A stretch of 64,000 nt of DNA from Planctomycetota bacterium. Its GTDB lineage: Bacteria > Planctomycetota > SZUA-567. The stretch is taken from contig JAGUZQ010000120.1 of assembly GCA_020060765.1 (NCBI GenBank), positions 1-64,000 on the forward strand, in the 5' to 3' direction. Every line of letters begins with the position of its first letter. The first letter of the stretch is position 1. The position numbers and the translations under genes are program-made. Positions 52,529-62,211 of the stretch are shown one piece after another. The notes under the pieces were generated by a model. The model was given only the letters and a program-made list of their open reading frames with translations. It ran no database searches and was not told the origin of the DNA.

Positions 52529-53053
52529 ATGGCCGCAAATGAATCGATTCAGGAACATGAACAGAAGATCAAACGGAACGACTTTCTGCAGGTGGTTTCC
52601 TTCAAGCTGCACAAGGAAGAGTATGCCATCGAAATCACCAAAGCCAAGGAAATCATCCTGCTGGAAGGCATCACCAAGGTGCCGCAGATGCCCGACTTCA
52701 TCGAGGGAATCATCAACCTGCGCGGCGAGGTCATCCCGGTGCTGGATCTGCGCAAGCGCCTGCAACTGCATTGCACCGAGATGGGCGAACACACCCGCAT
52801 CGTCGTGGTGCGGATGGGTACGCGGATCATGGGGCTGATCGTCGACTCGGTGTCACAGGTGATGAAAATCCCGAAAAGCGAAATCAAGGAACCGCCGGAA
52901 ACGATCGCGGGGCTGGCGGGAGACTACCTGATCGGGGTAGGCAAAGTAAACGAGCGCCTCATCCTGCTGCTGGACATCGACAAGGTGATCAGCGCCGGGG
53001 AACACGCGCAACTGACCCGGGCGGAGTTGCCGGAAACGGTGGAAGTCATGTAA
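52529..53053 (+). CDS. cheW: Chemotaxis adaptor CheW
   Basis: A 174-residue CheW. The adaptor core spans about 22-160: FLQVVSFKLHKEEYAIEI, ITKVPQMPDFIEGIINLRGEV, IPVLDLRKRL and GLIVDSVSQVM. It couples the receptor to CheA. An AAAGGAGG site sits directly upstream of ATG 52529. The 120-base gap to the receptor gene is AT-rich. Confidence 0.95.
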   Translation: MAANESIQEHEQKIKRNDFLQVVSFKLHKEEYAIEITKAKEIILLEGITKVPQMPDFIEGIINLRGEVIPVLDLRKRLQLHCTEMGEHTRIVVVRMGTRIMGLIVDSVSQVMKIPKSEIKEPPETIAGLAGDYLIGVGKVNERLILLLDIDKVISAGEHAQLTRAELPETVEVM

Positions 53054-53173
53054 CTGCACGGCCTGAAGACAAAGGCGACTTGGTTGGGAGAAAGCTTTTA
53101 CTACTTTTCAGATTAAAGTTACGTGAATATTTTTGTCTGATTTTTTTTAGAACGAGAGAGAGGAGAACCAATC

Positions 53174-55558
53174 ATGTTCAAGAATCTGAAACTGGCAAAG
53201 AAAATCGGGGGAGGCTTCGCGCTGGTGCTGGCGCTGACGGCGTTTGTCGGTTACATCGGCTACAGCAGCCTGGCGAATGTAAATGACTACAACAACCGCT
53301 TAGCAGGGGTGAACGACACTATCGACTCCGTAAACTTAACCCGCCTATCTTTTATGAAATATCAGACGGAACTGGACAAAAAATATCTTGACGCTTCGGT
53401 TACGGCGCTGGAAGGCGTGGAAACCAATTCCGCCAAGACTATAGGCCTTTTGACGGAAAAAGCCGACATCGAGGGAGTTGCCAAAATCAGAGATATTGGC
53501 AAGAAGTACAAGGAGAAGGTGGATGAATACGTAAAAACAATGGACGAGCAGGAACGGCTCCGGAAGGAACGGAACGAGGCTCGGGATCAATTGAATAAAT
53601 CGCTAGAGGCGCTGATGACGGCGCAGGCGAAAAACGTGGCCGACGCGGAAAAGGAACTGAAAGCTGAAATTGCCGACCGTACATGGAAAGCCAACGTCAT
53701 CGCCCGCGATCTGGTGGATTACATCAACGCCATGCGGATTACTTCGTTGAAATATTCGCAGGGATTCGCGCCGGAGAATCTGAAGCATATAAACGAAATC
53801 CTGCCCAAGGCTTTGCGCATCTGCGACGAACTGACGGCTAAATTCAAGAACAAGAAAAACCTTGACCTGATGGGGGGGGTGGCGGCGGGATTGAAGGAAT
53901 ACACAGCCATCACCGAATCCTACGGCAAGCTGAAAGACGATCAGGCCGCCTTTGACAAGCAGCTTTTCGCAGCAGCACAAATCGCGGGAAAGTTAAATGA
54001 CGCCTGCAACGAACTCACCGCCATTCAAGACAAAAATCTGTCTGATTATCAGGAATTCGCCCAATCCGAAGACGAAAGACGCACCTACAACCGTAACCTG
54101 ATCCGGGAAATCGACGGCTACATGACCGACGTACGCGGTGACCTGTACAAGTATACCACCTTCAAGACCAAAGATCTGCGCAAAATCGTCGAGGATAAAG
54201 TCGCCCTGGCACTCAAGAAAAGTGATGAACTGCAAGAGCGCTACGCCAACAACGTCAACCTGCCCAAGGTCAACGACGCCATAACTGCCACGAATGTCTA
54301 TCTGAAAAAATTCAATGAATTCGCCGACTCTATCGAGCACGGACTTGCGATCAACGATGAGATGGGCGTAGTGGGTGCGACAGCCTCGCAGGAGGCCATC
54401 AAGGCGGTGGAAAGCCAGAACACGCAGATGGCCGCGACCATGGCCAGCGCCAACTGGTCGATCACGGTCGGCGCGCTGGTGGCTATCGGCATCGGCATCT
54501 TCCTTTCGATCTTCATCGCGGGCAGCATCACCGGGCCGGTGCAGAAAATGGCGGCGGGACTCGCGCTGGTGGCTGACGGCGACCTGACGGCCAAGGTGGA
54601 TGTGGATTCCAAGGACGAAATCGGGATGATGGCTGCCGCCCTTAACGACACGGTAGCCAATCTCTGCCAGATCGTGGGCGAAATCAGGGAAGCCGCCGAC
54701 CAGACCGCCGCTTCCGGCGAGGAACTCTCCGCCGCCGCGCAGAACATCTCCTCCGGCGCGCAGCAGCAGGCCAGCTCCGTCGAGGAAATCGCCGCGTCAG
54801 TGGAAGAACTCACAGCTTCAATCAATCAAGTCTCCCAAAACGCGCAGAAAGCCAACACCGTGTCGGTAGAGACCACCTCCGTCGCGGAAAACGGCGGCAA
54901 GACCGTCAAGCAGTCCATCGACGGGATGCGCCTGATCAACGAAAGCTCCTCGCAGATCAGCAAGATCATCGACGTCATCAGCCAAATCGCCAACCAGACC
55001 AACCTCCTCGCCCTGAACGCCGCTATCGAAGCAGCCAGCGCCGGGGAACACGGGCTGGGCTTCGCGGTCGTGGCCGACGAAGTGCGCAAACTCGCCGAGC
55101 GTTCCAGCCAGGCCGCGCAGGAAATAACGCAATTGATCGAAGAAAGTACCAGCCGGGTGGACGACGGCTCCCGCCTGTCGCAGGAAGTGGGCAAGAGCCT
55201 GGACAACATCCTCGCGGGCATCGAAAACACTGCCAAGGGAATGCAGCAGATTTCCGCCGGCACCGAGGAACAGGCGACTACCGCCAACGAAGTCTCCAAG
55301 GCGGTGGAAGGCATCAGCGCCATCACCGAGGAAAACTCCTCCAGCGCCGAGGAAATGGCTGCCAGCGCCGAGGAACTATCAGCCCAGGCGCAGCGGATGC
55401 AGGGGCTGGTCGAACGCTTCAAGCTGGACAAAACCAATGCCGGATCCGCCAAGAAGGCCGCACCCGTAGCTGCCACGACGAAGAAACCGGCGGCGGTCGA
55501 ACACAAGTTCACGAAGGAACCGGCCGAATCCCACGTCGGCGCGCTGTACCACGCATAA
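53174..55558 (+). CDS. Methyl-accepting chemotaxis protein
   Basis: A 794-residue receptor. TM1 about 12-32; a very long extracytoplasmic sensor (about 33-425), predicted mostly helical and Lys/Asp-rich; TM2 about 428-452; HAMP about 452-505. A complete signalling hairpin follows, with the tip [20 protein letters not shown] and [15 protein letters not shown]. There is no C-terminal CheR-binding pentapeptide; the tail is Ala/Lys-rich and ends GALYHA. It is the only receptor in the cluster, so it is probably the dedicated input. AGAGGAG precedes the ATG. Confidence 0.95.
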   Translation: MFKNLKLAKKIGGGFALVLALTAFVGYIGYSSLANVNDYNNRLAGVNDTIDSVNLTRLSFMKYQTELDKKYLDASVTALEGVETNSAKTIGLLTEKADIEGVAKIRDIGKKYKEKVDEYVKTMDEQERLRKERNEARDQLNKSLEALMTAQAKNVADAEKELKAEIADRTWKANVIARDLVDYINAMRITSLKYSQGFAPENLKHINEILPKALRICDELTAKFKNKKNLDLMGGVAAGLKEYTAITESYGKLKDDQAAFDKQLFAAAQIAGKLNDACNELTAIQDKNLSDYQEFAQSEDERRTYNRNLIREIDGYMTDVRGDLYKYTTFKTKDLRKIVEDKVALALKKSDELQERYANNVNLPKVNDAITATNVYLKKFNEFADSIEHGLAINDEMGVVGATASQEAIKAVESQNTQMAATMASANWSITVGALVAIGIGIFLSIFIAGSITGPVQKMAAGLALVADGDLTAKVDVDSKDEIGMMAAALNDTVANLCQIVGEIREAADQTAASGEELSAAAQNISSGAQQQASSVEEIAASVEELTASINQVSQNAQKANTVSVETTSVAENGGKTVKQSIDGMRLINESSSQISKIIDVISQIANQTNLLALNAAIEAASAGEHGLGFAVVADEVRKLAERSSQAAQEITQLIEESTSRVDDGSRLSQEVGKSLDNILAGIENTAKGMQQISAGTEEQATTANEVSKAVEGISAITEENSSSAEEMAASAEELSAQAQRMQGLVERFKLDKTNAGSAKKAAPVAATTKKPAAVEHKFTKEPAESHVGALYHA

Positions 55559-55584
55559 CATCTTGAACGGAGGAGGGCGGAACG

Positions 55585-56424
55585 ATGAGCGGGACGACGA
55601 CTCAGCAAAGTCAACCAGTATTGAAGGATTCCGAATTCCGGAAGTACCAGCGCCTCATGTACGATCACGCAGGCATCCAGTTGAACGAAAGCAAGCACGC
55701 GCTGGTGCAGAACCGCCTGCGGAAGAGACTGCGGCTGCTGGGACTGACCAGTTACGAGGAATACTTCAAGCTGGTCGTCGATCCCGCTCATCCCGAAGAG
55801 TTCCAGGAGTGCATGAACGCGCTGACCACCAACGAGACTTATTTTTTCCGCCACAAGAACCACTGGGACTTTTTCACCGGCGAATTCATCCCTGAACTCA
55901 AGGCCGCGCGGCAGGGAAAGCAGCTCAAGGAAATCAGGCTATGGAGCGCGGCGGCCTCGGTCGGGGCGGAAGCGTATTCCGCCGCCATCGCGGTGGAGGA
56001 ACTGCTACCGGAGGAACAGGGGTGGAGTCTGACCATCGACGCGACCGACCTGAACGTGGAGGTGTTGCGCCAGGCGCGGGAAGGACGCTTCAACGCTTAC
56101 GCGGTGCAGAAACTGACCAAGCACTGCCTCACCAAATATTTCGCGCTTGAGGGACAGGAATACGTCGTGCGCGAAAAGCTGCGCGCGAAGGTGAATTTCC
56201 GGCGGCACAACCTGCTGGAGGAAATGCGCGGCGCGTGTTACGACCTCGTGTTCCTGCGCAACGTCCTGATCTATTTCGACGAGGCCAGCAAATCGCGGGT
56301 GGTGGATAACGTCGCCAACCGCATCCGCAAGGGCGGATACCTGATTCTCGGCGGAGCGGAGTCCCTGACCGCGCACCGGGAGCGGTTCGAATACGTGAAG
56401 CCAACCATATTCAGAAAGATCTGA
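55585..56424 (+). CDS. cheR: Chemotaxis protein methyltransferase CheR
   Basis: A 279-residue CheR: N-terminal helical domain (about 10-75), then the SAM-dependent methyltransferase with TTNETYFFRHKNHWDFF, a LWSAAASVGAEAYSAA SAM loop (Ala where GCS/TGEE is common), and DLVFLRNVLIYFD. It methylates receptor glutamates. GGAGGAGG lies upstream of the ATG. The gene ends two bases before cheA. Confidence 0.93.
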   Translation: MSGTTTQQSQPVLKDSEFRKYQRLMYDHAGIQLNESKHALVQNRLRKRLRLLGLTSYEEYFKLVVDPAHPEEFQECMNALTTNETYFFRHKNHWDFFTGEFIPELKAARQGKQLKEIRLWSAAASVGAEAYSAAIAVEELLPEEQGWSLTIDATDLNVEVLRQAREGRFNAYAVQKLTKHCLTKYFALEGQEYVVREKLRAKVNFRRHNLLEEMRGACYDLVFLRNVLIYFDEASKSRVVDNVANRIRKGGYLILGGAESLTAHRERFEYVKPTIFRKI

Positions 56425-56426
56425 AG

Positions 56427-59400
56427 ATGATTAAGACCAACCCTGATCCGGAAGTGCTGGCGGGATTTCTCGACGAAGCGAGCCAGTGCGTCGCCACCCT
56501 GAACGAGAAACTGCTGGCGGTGGAGAGCGGAGCCAGCGCCGAGGAAGTGGTGGGCGAAATGTTCCGCGCGGCGCATTCGATGAAAGGCGCGGCGGGATTC
56601 CTGAATCTCGCCAAGGTGGCCAAGGTGACGCATCACCTGGAAACCGTGCTCGACCGGGTGCGCAAGGGCAAGCTGCAACTGGGGGAGGACATCACCGACG
56701 CGCTGTTCGCGGCGCTGGACACCATCAGTTCCCTGCTGACGGATCTGGCCGGCTGCCAGTGCGAGTCCACCGGCATCGAAGATACGATCTCGTCGCTTGA
56801 AGCCGTCCTGGGAGAAGAAACCCCGGCTGCCGGAACGCGCGACCCCTCCGACGACCTGGGCGAAGTGCCTGCTTTTATCCGGGGTATGCTGACCGTCGAT
56901 GACGTGCTGGAGACGCTGATCGCGAAAAATGGCGGAGAAACGCCCTGGCTGCTGCGCATACCGCTGTCGGAAATTTTCTCCTGCGGGCGCGACCCGATCG
57001 AGATTTACCACGCGCTGGAAAAAGCGGTGCGCATCCAGACGACGGTTCCGCTGATCGCGGCGCCGGATTCGGTCTGGGGCAATCTGCAGGATTACGACTG
57101 CCAGGTGGCGGTGCTGTGCTATTGCCGCAAGAACCTGTCTGACGCGCTGGAGCCGGTGCGGCTGCCGTCTTGCGAAGCCTACGAGCTTTGCCGCGCGGGA
57201 GGATTACGCGAGCCGTTGACGATTCGGTCGGAATCAGCGGTGTCGGTCGGCGAGCGGATCGGACAACTGACAATAAATCCCGGCATGGCCAAGCATCTCT
57301 CGACCTGGCTGTCGGAAACGCAGGAAGAACTGTACGCGCTTGACTCCTCGCTGATGACTTACGAGAAAAACCCGGAGGACAAAACGCGCCTGCACGAAAT
57401 TTTCCGCCTCATGCACCGGATGAAGGGTTCCTGCGCCAGCATGGGGCTGGAGGAGATGGCGCGCGCGGCGCACAACTGCGAATCACTCCTGTCGCGCTAC
57501 CGCGAGACCGACGCCGTTCCGGGCGAGGACGGTTTCAAGGCGCTGTTCGCGGTCAAGGATTTTCTGAACGACTGCCTTAAGCGGGTGAACGGAGGCATTG
57601 CCGAAGCGCCTGACGCTGGGGTTATGGACGCGGTTTTCCTGCGGCTGTTCAACGAGGAGGCTACGGCGGAGGAGAACTCCGGACTGGTCGACGGCTGGGT
57701 ACTTTCTCCGGAGGAGAAAAAGCTGTGCGCCGAAGCCGCGGCCGAGGGCTTGCGGGTCTGGAAACTGGCGGTCGAACTCGACCCCGATTCGCCGCTGGCG
57801 GACTTGCGCTACGGCATGATCCTGAACAACCTCGACCAGTCCGCCGCCGTCATCCTCTCCCATCCCAGCCTCGCGGAACTGGAGCAGGGAATTGAAAACG
57901 TTCCGTACCTGCGGGTGCTGGTGGCGGGCAAAAACGCCGAAACCGTCCGGAACGCCGCGCAACTGGACATGGTGATCCGGCTGGAAATTGCCGAGGTCGA
58001 GACCGGTATTGTTGAGGAAAACCAGACGGAAGCGAAAGCGGTTGCGACCCAGGCTGCTACCGTCCAGGCAAAAGGACAGGAATCGGTCGGCGCTATCCAG
58101 GACACGGTGCGCGTGGACGTGTCGCGGCTGGACTACCTCATCAACGTCGCGGGCGAACTGGCCATAACCAAGGCGCGCATCAGCCAATTGTCGGAAGGGC
58201 TCGCCTCGCGGATGCGCTCCATCGACACCCGCGGGCTGGAATTCCTGATCTGGCACGCCAAGCAAAATGCCGGCAACGGTTCCGCGCTGACTTTCGAAAG
58301 CATCAGGAACGCTGAGCAGTGGCTGGGCGAAATCAAATCGGCGCAGGAAGTAGCCGGACGACTGCGCGACACGGCGGTGGTGCTGCACCGCCACACCAGC
58401 AGCATCCAGAATTGCGTGATGCAGGTGCGGATGGTGCCCATCGGCCCGCTGTTCCAGCGGTTCCACCGGCTGGTGCGGGACGTCTGCAAGGAGAGAAACC
58501 GCAAGGCTGTCCTCATCACCAACGGCGAAAACACCGAACTGGACAAAAAATTAATAGACGAACTGGCAGACCCGCTCACTCACCTGATCCGGAACTCCGT
58601 CGATCACGGTTTGGAGACGCCGGAAGAGCGCCTGCGCCAGGGCAAGTGCGAAACCGGCAGCATTCGCCTGGAGGCGTTTCACGAGGGCGGGCAGATCTGC
58701 ATCCGCATCAGCGACGACGGGCGCGGCCTGGACAGAGACAAAATCCGCAAAAAAGCCCTGGAAAACGGCCTCGTGACCGAGGCGTCTTTCCAGAAGATGA
58801 GCGACCAGGAAATTTACGCGCTGATTTTCCAGCCCGGTTTTTCCACGGCGGAGAAAGTCACCAGCATCTCCGGGCGCGGCGTGGGCATGGATATCGTGCG
58901 CAGCAAGATCAACGAATTGAAAGGCAAGATCGATATCGAATCGCGGGCGGGAGAAGGCGCGTCCTTTACCATCCGCCTGCCGCTGACGCTGGCCATGATC
59001 GACGCGCTGCTGGTCAGGGTCGGCCAGGGACGCTACGCCCTGCCGCTGGAGTCGGTGAAGGAGATCGTGGAGGTGGCGGCTGAAAACGTGCACGCGACCG
59101 AAGGCGGCGGCAGGCTCATGACCCTGCGCGAGGACGTGATCGCGTTCGTGGAGCCGTCGCGGATACTCGGCATCGAGGCCGGAGGCGAAGCAGGCGCAAT
59201 GCTGCGGGCGGTCATCGTCCGCAACGGCTCGGAGTTCATCGCCCTGTCCGTGGACGAGGTGCTGGGAAAGGAAGAGATCGTGGTCAAGCCCCTGAGCGAG
59301 GAATTCGCCGGAGTACGGGGAATTTCCGGCGCCACCGTGCTGGGAGACGGAGGCATCGCGCTGATCCTGGAAACAGGAGCGATTGGCGAATTGTCGAAGA

Positions 59401-59453
59401 ACGGCGGCGTCGAGCGGTGCCGGGCGGCGCGGAAGGAGGAGGCATATGCTTAG
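56427..59453 (+). CDS. cheA: Chemotaxis histidine kinase CheA with duplicated front end
   Basis: A 1008-residue CheA, much longer than usual. HPt 1: His50 in MFRAAHSMKGAAG. A divergent P2-like segment follows (about 165-270). HPt 2: His330 in IFRLMHRMKGSCA. A second P2-like domain (about 450-535) resembles the CheY-binding domain of Thermotoga-type CheA. Then come the dimerisation helices (about 550-690), the kinase domain (LTHLIRNSVDHG, ISDDGRGLD, GRGVGMDIV) and a C-terminal CheW-like domain (about 860-1000). Both HPt histidines are intact, so two phosphotransfer sites are possible. It overlaps cheC by eight bases. Confidence 0.93.
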   Translation: MIKTNPDPEVLAGFLDEASQCVATLNEKLLAVESGASAEEVVGEMFRAAHSMKGAAGFLNLAKVAKVTHHLETVLDRVRKGKLQLGEDITDALFAALDTISSLLTDLAGCQCESTGIEDTISSLEAVLGEETPAAGTRDPSDDLGEVPAFIRGMLTVDDVLETLIAKNGGETPWLLRIPLSEIFSCGRDPIEIYHALEKAVRIQTTVPLIAAPDSVWGNLQDYDCQVAVLCYCRKNLSDALEPVRLPSCEAYELCRAGGLREPLTIRSESAVSVGERIGQLTINPGMAKHLSTWLSETQEELYALDSSLMTYEKNPEDKTRLHEIFRLMHRMKGSCASMGLEEMARAAHNCESLLSRYRETDAVPGEDGFKALFAVKDFLNDCLKRVNGGIAEAPDAGVMDAVFLRLFNEEATAEENSGLVDGWVLSPEEKKLCAEAAAEGLRVWKLAVELDPDSPLADLRYGMILNNLDQSAAVILSHPSLAELEQGIENVPYLRVLVAGKNAETVRNAAQLDMVIRLEIAEVETGIVEENQTEAKAVATQAATVQAKGQESVGAIQDTVRVDVSRLDYLINVAGELAITKARISQLSEGLASRMRSIDTRGLEFLIWHAKQNAGNGSALTFESIRNAEQWLGEIKSAQEVAGRLRDTAVVLHRHTSSIQNCVMQVRMVPIGPLFQRFHRLVRDVCKERNRKAVLITNGENTELDKKLIDELADPLTHLIRNSVDHGLETPEERLRQGKCETGSIRLEAFHEGGQICIRISDDGRGLDRDKIRKKALENGLVTEASFQKMSDQEIYALIFQPGFSTAEKVTSISGRGVGMDIVRSKINELKGKIDIESRAGEGASFTIRLPLTLAMIDALLVRVGQGRYALPLESVKEIVEVAAENVHATEGGGRLMTLREDVIAFVEPSRILGIEAGGEAGAMLRAVIVRNGSEFIALSVDEVLGKEEIVVKPLSEEFAGVRGISGATVLGDGGIALILETGAIGELSKNGGVERCRAARKEEAYA

Positions 59454-60054
59454 CACACAAGTGATTTCAGAGCTGGAAATAGTCGCCAGGCGCGGCGCGG
59501 AAAACGCCAGCGAAGCCCTTTCCATCTTCCTGCGGGAGCGGACGCAGGTGTCGGTCAGAACGGTTTCGGTGGAACCGCTGGAGGAAATCCCCGAGCAGTT
59601 CGGCGGCGGCGACAATCTGGTAGTCGGCCTGCTTTCCCGCGTGGTCGGCGACGTCGAGGGCAATTCCATGCTGCTGTTCGGGCGGGATGATGCGCTGAAA
59701 CTGGTAGCCATTCTCGGCGGCAAGAGGAAAAACGGCAACGGCAACGTGGAGGGATTCGGCGAACTGGAGCGTTCCATGTTGGAAGAAACGGCCAACGTGA
59801 CGATCACTTCGTTCATGAACAGCCTCACCAGCCACCTGGGCGAACGCTGCATTCCCAACGCCCCGGTTTATCTGCTCGACCTGGCGGGGGCGATAGTGTC
59901 GGTGGCGCTGATGGAAATAGCCGAAGCCGCGGATCGGGCGCTGGTTATCTCCACCACTTTTTCCTGCAAGGAAGAGAACCTCAGCGCGATCTTCATTTTT
60001 CTGCCCAGTCCCGAGTCGCTCGCAGCCTTGGAGGAGGGTCTGACCGGTGCCTAA
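59446..60054 (+). CDS. cheC: CheC-like CheY-P phosphatase
   Basis: A 202-residue CheC-family protein. The active motif E114-x-x-N117 is present in SMLEETANVTITSFMNSL; the first half of the internal duplication (ENASEALSIFL) lacks the Glu/Asn pair, so only one catalytic site is predicted. It is followed directly by cheD, its usual partner, with an eight-base overlap. GGAAGGAGG precedes ATG 59446. Confidence 0.85.
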   Translation: MLSTQVISELEIVARRGAENASEALSIFLRERTQVSVRTVSVEPLEEIPEQFGGGDNLVVGLLSRVVGDVEGNSMLLFGRDDALKLVAILGGKRKNGNGNVEGFGELERSMLEETANVTITSFMNSLTSHLGERCIPNAPVYLLDLAGAIVSVALMEIAEAADRALVISTTFSCKEENLSAIFIFLPSPESLAALEEGLTGA

Positions 60055-60544
60055 CAATGCCGATTTCTCAGTGATAAAAGTCCTGATCGGGCAGGTGCAT
60101 CTGGCGCGCGCGCCCAAGGTGCTGCAGGCGGTGCTGGGCAGTTGCATCGGCGTGTCGATCTACGACCAGTCCCAGGGTCTGGCGGGGATGGCGCATGTGC
60201 TGCTGCCTTCTTCCGGAGGCCGCCCCGAGGGAGCGCTGCCGGGAAAATACGCCGACAAGGCTATTCCCTGCCTGTACGAGGCAATGCTGAAATACGGCGC
60301 TTCCGCGCGCAACCTGAAAGCCAAGATCGCGGGCGGTTCGCGGATGTTCAAAACCGCCATCAAGAGCGAGTCCACCGACGTCGGCGGCATGAATATCGAT
60401 TCCGTCAAGGACGCCCTGAAGATTCACGGCATTCCCGTGGTCGGCTCCGACGTGGGCGGCACGCTGGGACGCAAGGTGGAATTCAGGCTTTCGACCTGGG
60501 AATTCGTGGTGGAGGATTTCGCCAACAGGAGGCTGATATTGTGA
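60047..60544 (+). CDS. cheD: Chemoreceptor glutamine deamidase CheD
   Basis: A 165-residue CheD. Catalytic Cys33 in LGSCIGVSIYD, His50 in AGMAHVLLP, plus KIAGGSRMF and SDVGGTLGRKVEF. It deamidates receptor glutamines and binds CheC. The GTG start is inside the end of cheC; the stop overlaps the GTG of the next receiver gene. Confidence 0.93.
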   Translation: MPNNADFSVIKVLIGQVHLARAPKVLQAVLGSCIGVSIYDQSQGLAGMAHVLLPSSGGRPEGALPGKYADKAIPCLYEAMLKYGASARNLKAKIAGGSRMFKTAIKSESTDVGGMNIDSVKDALKIHGIPVVGSDVGGTLGRKVEFRLSTWEFVVEDFANRRLIL

Positions 60545-60918
60545 TCGCCGATAAAGTGGCGCTGATAGTGGACGACGCCCTGTTCATGCGCGAAGTAATC
60601 CGCGACACACTGGACGGACTGGTCGGGGTGGTGCATGAGGCGGGTGGAATGGAACAGGCTCTGTCTCTGGCCCGGCTGCACACGCCGGATCTGGTCACGC
60701 TCGACCTGACGCTGGACACCGAGGAACCGGCGCAGGGCTGCCGGGTGCTGGATCAACTGGTGACCATCGCACCGGACGCGAAGATCGTGGTAGTCAGCGC
60801 CCTGGATCAGGAATGGCTCCGCCGGGTAGTGCTGGCCAAGGGTGCGGCAGTGTACGTAAAAAAACCGTTTGAACGGGAAAAGTTCAGAAACGTCATCATT
60901 GGGATACTGGAGGGCTGA
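60541..60918 (+). CDS. CheY-like response regulator with extended active-site loop
   Basis: A 125-residue receiver. LIVDDALFMR (acidic pair), VTLDLTLDTEE (phospho-Asp), VVVSALD (Ser switch) and VYVKKPF (Lys) are all intact, but the loop after the phospho-Asp (LTLDTEEPAQGCR) replaces the usual MP-DG. GTG start overlaps the cheD stop. One of three separate receivers in this cluster; its output is unknown. Confidence 0.88.
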   Translation: MIADKVALIVDDALFMREVIRDTLDGLVGVVHEAGGMEQALSLARLHTPDLVTLDLTLDTEEPAQGCRVLDQLVTIAPDAKIVVVSALDQEWLRRVVLAKGAAVYVKKPFEREKFRNVIIGILEG

Positions 60919-60920
60919 TC

Positions 60921-61205
60921 ATGGCTGTCATCGAATGCGTGGAAATTGTCTTGAACGAGCAGATATCCTTCCGCACGGCGCAGAGCGCTATTGCCAAAAT
61001 CCAGGCCGCGATCAAGAACGGGATTACCCACATCCACCTCGCGGCCACCGAAAGCACGAAAATCAGCTCCGCCGGTTTCCTGGCTTTCCTGGCGGTTGCC
61101 GCCCGCCACCTGGAAGACAAGGGCGGGGAACTGCAGATCGTGGGCGCCAACGCCAACATGAAAAATCTTCTCGCCATCTCGCGGCTGGAAAGACTGGCGC
61201 GGTAA
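60921..61205 (+). CDS. STAS-domain protein (anti-sigma antagonist-like)
   Basis: A 94-residue single STAS domain. The conserved serine region KISSAGFLAFL (Ser49/Ser50) sits where SpoIIAA-type antagonists are phosphorylated, and GGELQIVGANANMKNLL is the typical following strand and helix. It lies two bases after a receiver gene with GGAGG as ribosome binding site, so it belongs to the operon. No matching anti-sigma kinase is encoded nearby. It may link the chemosensory path to a partner-switching or lipid-binding output. Confidence 0.87.
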   Translation: MAVIECVEIVLNEQISFRTAQSAIAKIQAAIKNGITHIHLAATESTKISSAGFLAFLAVAARHLEDKGGELQIVGANANMKNLLAISRLERLAR

Positions 61206-61219
61206 CCCCGGAGACAGTG

Positions 61220-61801
61220 ATGAAAATCATCGAAGAAATCATGCACAACGTTTTTTCCGCCGCCGACGGCAACCTCAACCGCCTGACTGCCGGGAGAATG
61301 CGGGTGAAGTACGAGGGCTGCCAATATTCCTCGCTGGAGGAAATCACCAGCCTGGACGGAGGAGAGGAAGACATCGTCTCCGGCGTGGGCATGACGCTGA
61401 TGGCTTCTCCCACCCTGATGATGCTGATGGTATTTACGCCCGAAGCGCGCCTGGGCGCGGCGCGAATCCTGCTGGGGGAAGGTGGTCTGTCAAATGCGGA
61501 ACTGGTCGATTCGGTGCTGCAGGAAATCGGCAACATCTTCGGCTCCGCCCTCGCCAACGGCTTGGCGAAATACCTCGACGAACCGGTCAAGACCTCCCCG
61601 CCGGAAGTTGCCATGGATATGGCCGGTTCGATGCTGGCCTCGATTGTCGGCAGCGTGCCTGATCTGGGCGACGAGATTCTGCTGCTGAACATGCGGCTGG
61701 AAACCGGCGATTCGGATTCTGCATGCGGCATTCACATATTTTTCGACGAGAAGCTGCGCGAAAAAATCGACGCGCTTCCTTCTGTCATCAGCAGCGAGTA
61801 G
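61220..61801 (+). CDS. CheC/CheX-like phosphatase
   Basis: A 193-residue protein of the CheC/CheX/FliY phosphatase fold. One active motif is clear: E102-x-x-N105 in SVLQEIGNIFGSAL. The second site region (MAGSMLASIVGSV) lacks it. GGAG is seven bases upstream of ATG 61220 (a GTG one codon earlier is possible). It is a second phosphatase in the same operon as cheC and may act on a different receiver. Confidence 0.8.
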   Translation: MKIIEEIMHNVFSAADGNLNRLTAGRMRVKYEGCQYSSLEEITSLDGGEEDIVSGVGMTLMASPTLMMLMVFTPEARLGAARILLGEGGLSNAELVDSVLQEIGNIFGSALANGLAKYLDEPVKTSPPEVAMDMAGSMLASIVGSVPDLGDEILLLNMRLETGDSDSACGIHIFFDEKLREKIDALPSVISSE

Positions 61802-61812
61802 GAGGGACCACC

Positions 61813-62181
61813 ATGTCCAGGATTCTGATTATCGATGACGCGATGTTCATGCGGCACATGATCCGCAGCGCGCTGGAGCCGCTGGGGTTCGAGATCGTCG
61901 GCGAAGCCGTCAACGGCGCCCAGGGCATCGACATGTTCCGGGCGTTGAAGCCCGACGTGACGACGCTGGACATCATCATGCCGGAAATGGACGGGCTGGA
62001 GGCGCTCAGGAATATCCGGCAGGAAGCGCCGCTGGCAAACATCATCATGGTGACCGCCGTCGACCAGCGCGAGTCGATGCTGCAGGCGATGAGGCTGGGC
62101 GTGTCCGACTTCATCGTCAAACCTTTCGACGACGACCGCGTGATTTCCGCCGTGCAGAAGGCGATCAACCGGGCAAGCTGA
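61813..62181 (+). CDS. cheY: Response regulator CheY
   Basis: A 122-residue receiver with every canonical residue: IIDDAMFMR, TLDIIMPEMDG, MVTAVD and FIVKPF. No output domain. AGGAGG precedes ATG 61813. Among the three receivers here this is the best candidate for the main CheA target. Confidence 0.93.
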   Translation: MSRILIIDDAMFMRHMIRSALEPLGFEIVGEAVNGAQGIDMFRALKPDVTTLDIIMPEMDGLEALRNIRQEAPLANIIMVTAVDQRESMLQAMRLGVSDFIVKPFDDDRVISAVQKAINRAS

Positions 62182-62211
62182 ACCTGCCTCCGTGCAGGGG
62201 ACGGAGCCGCC

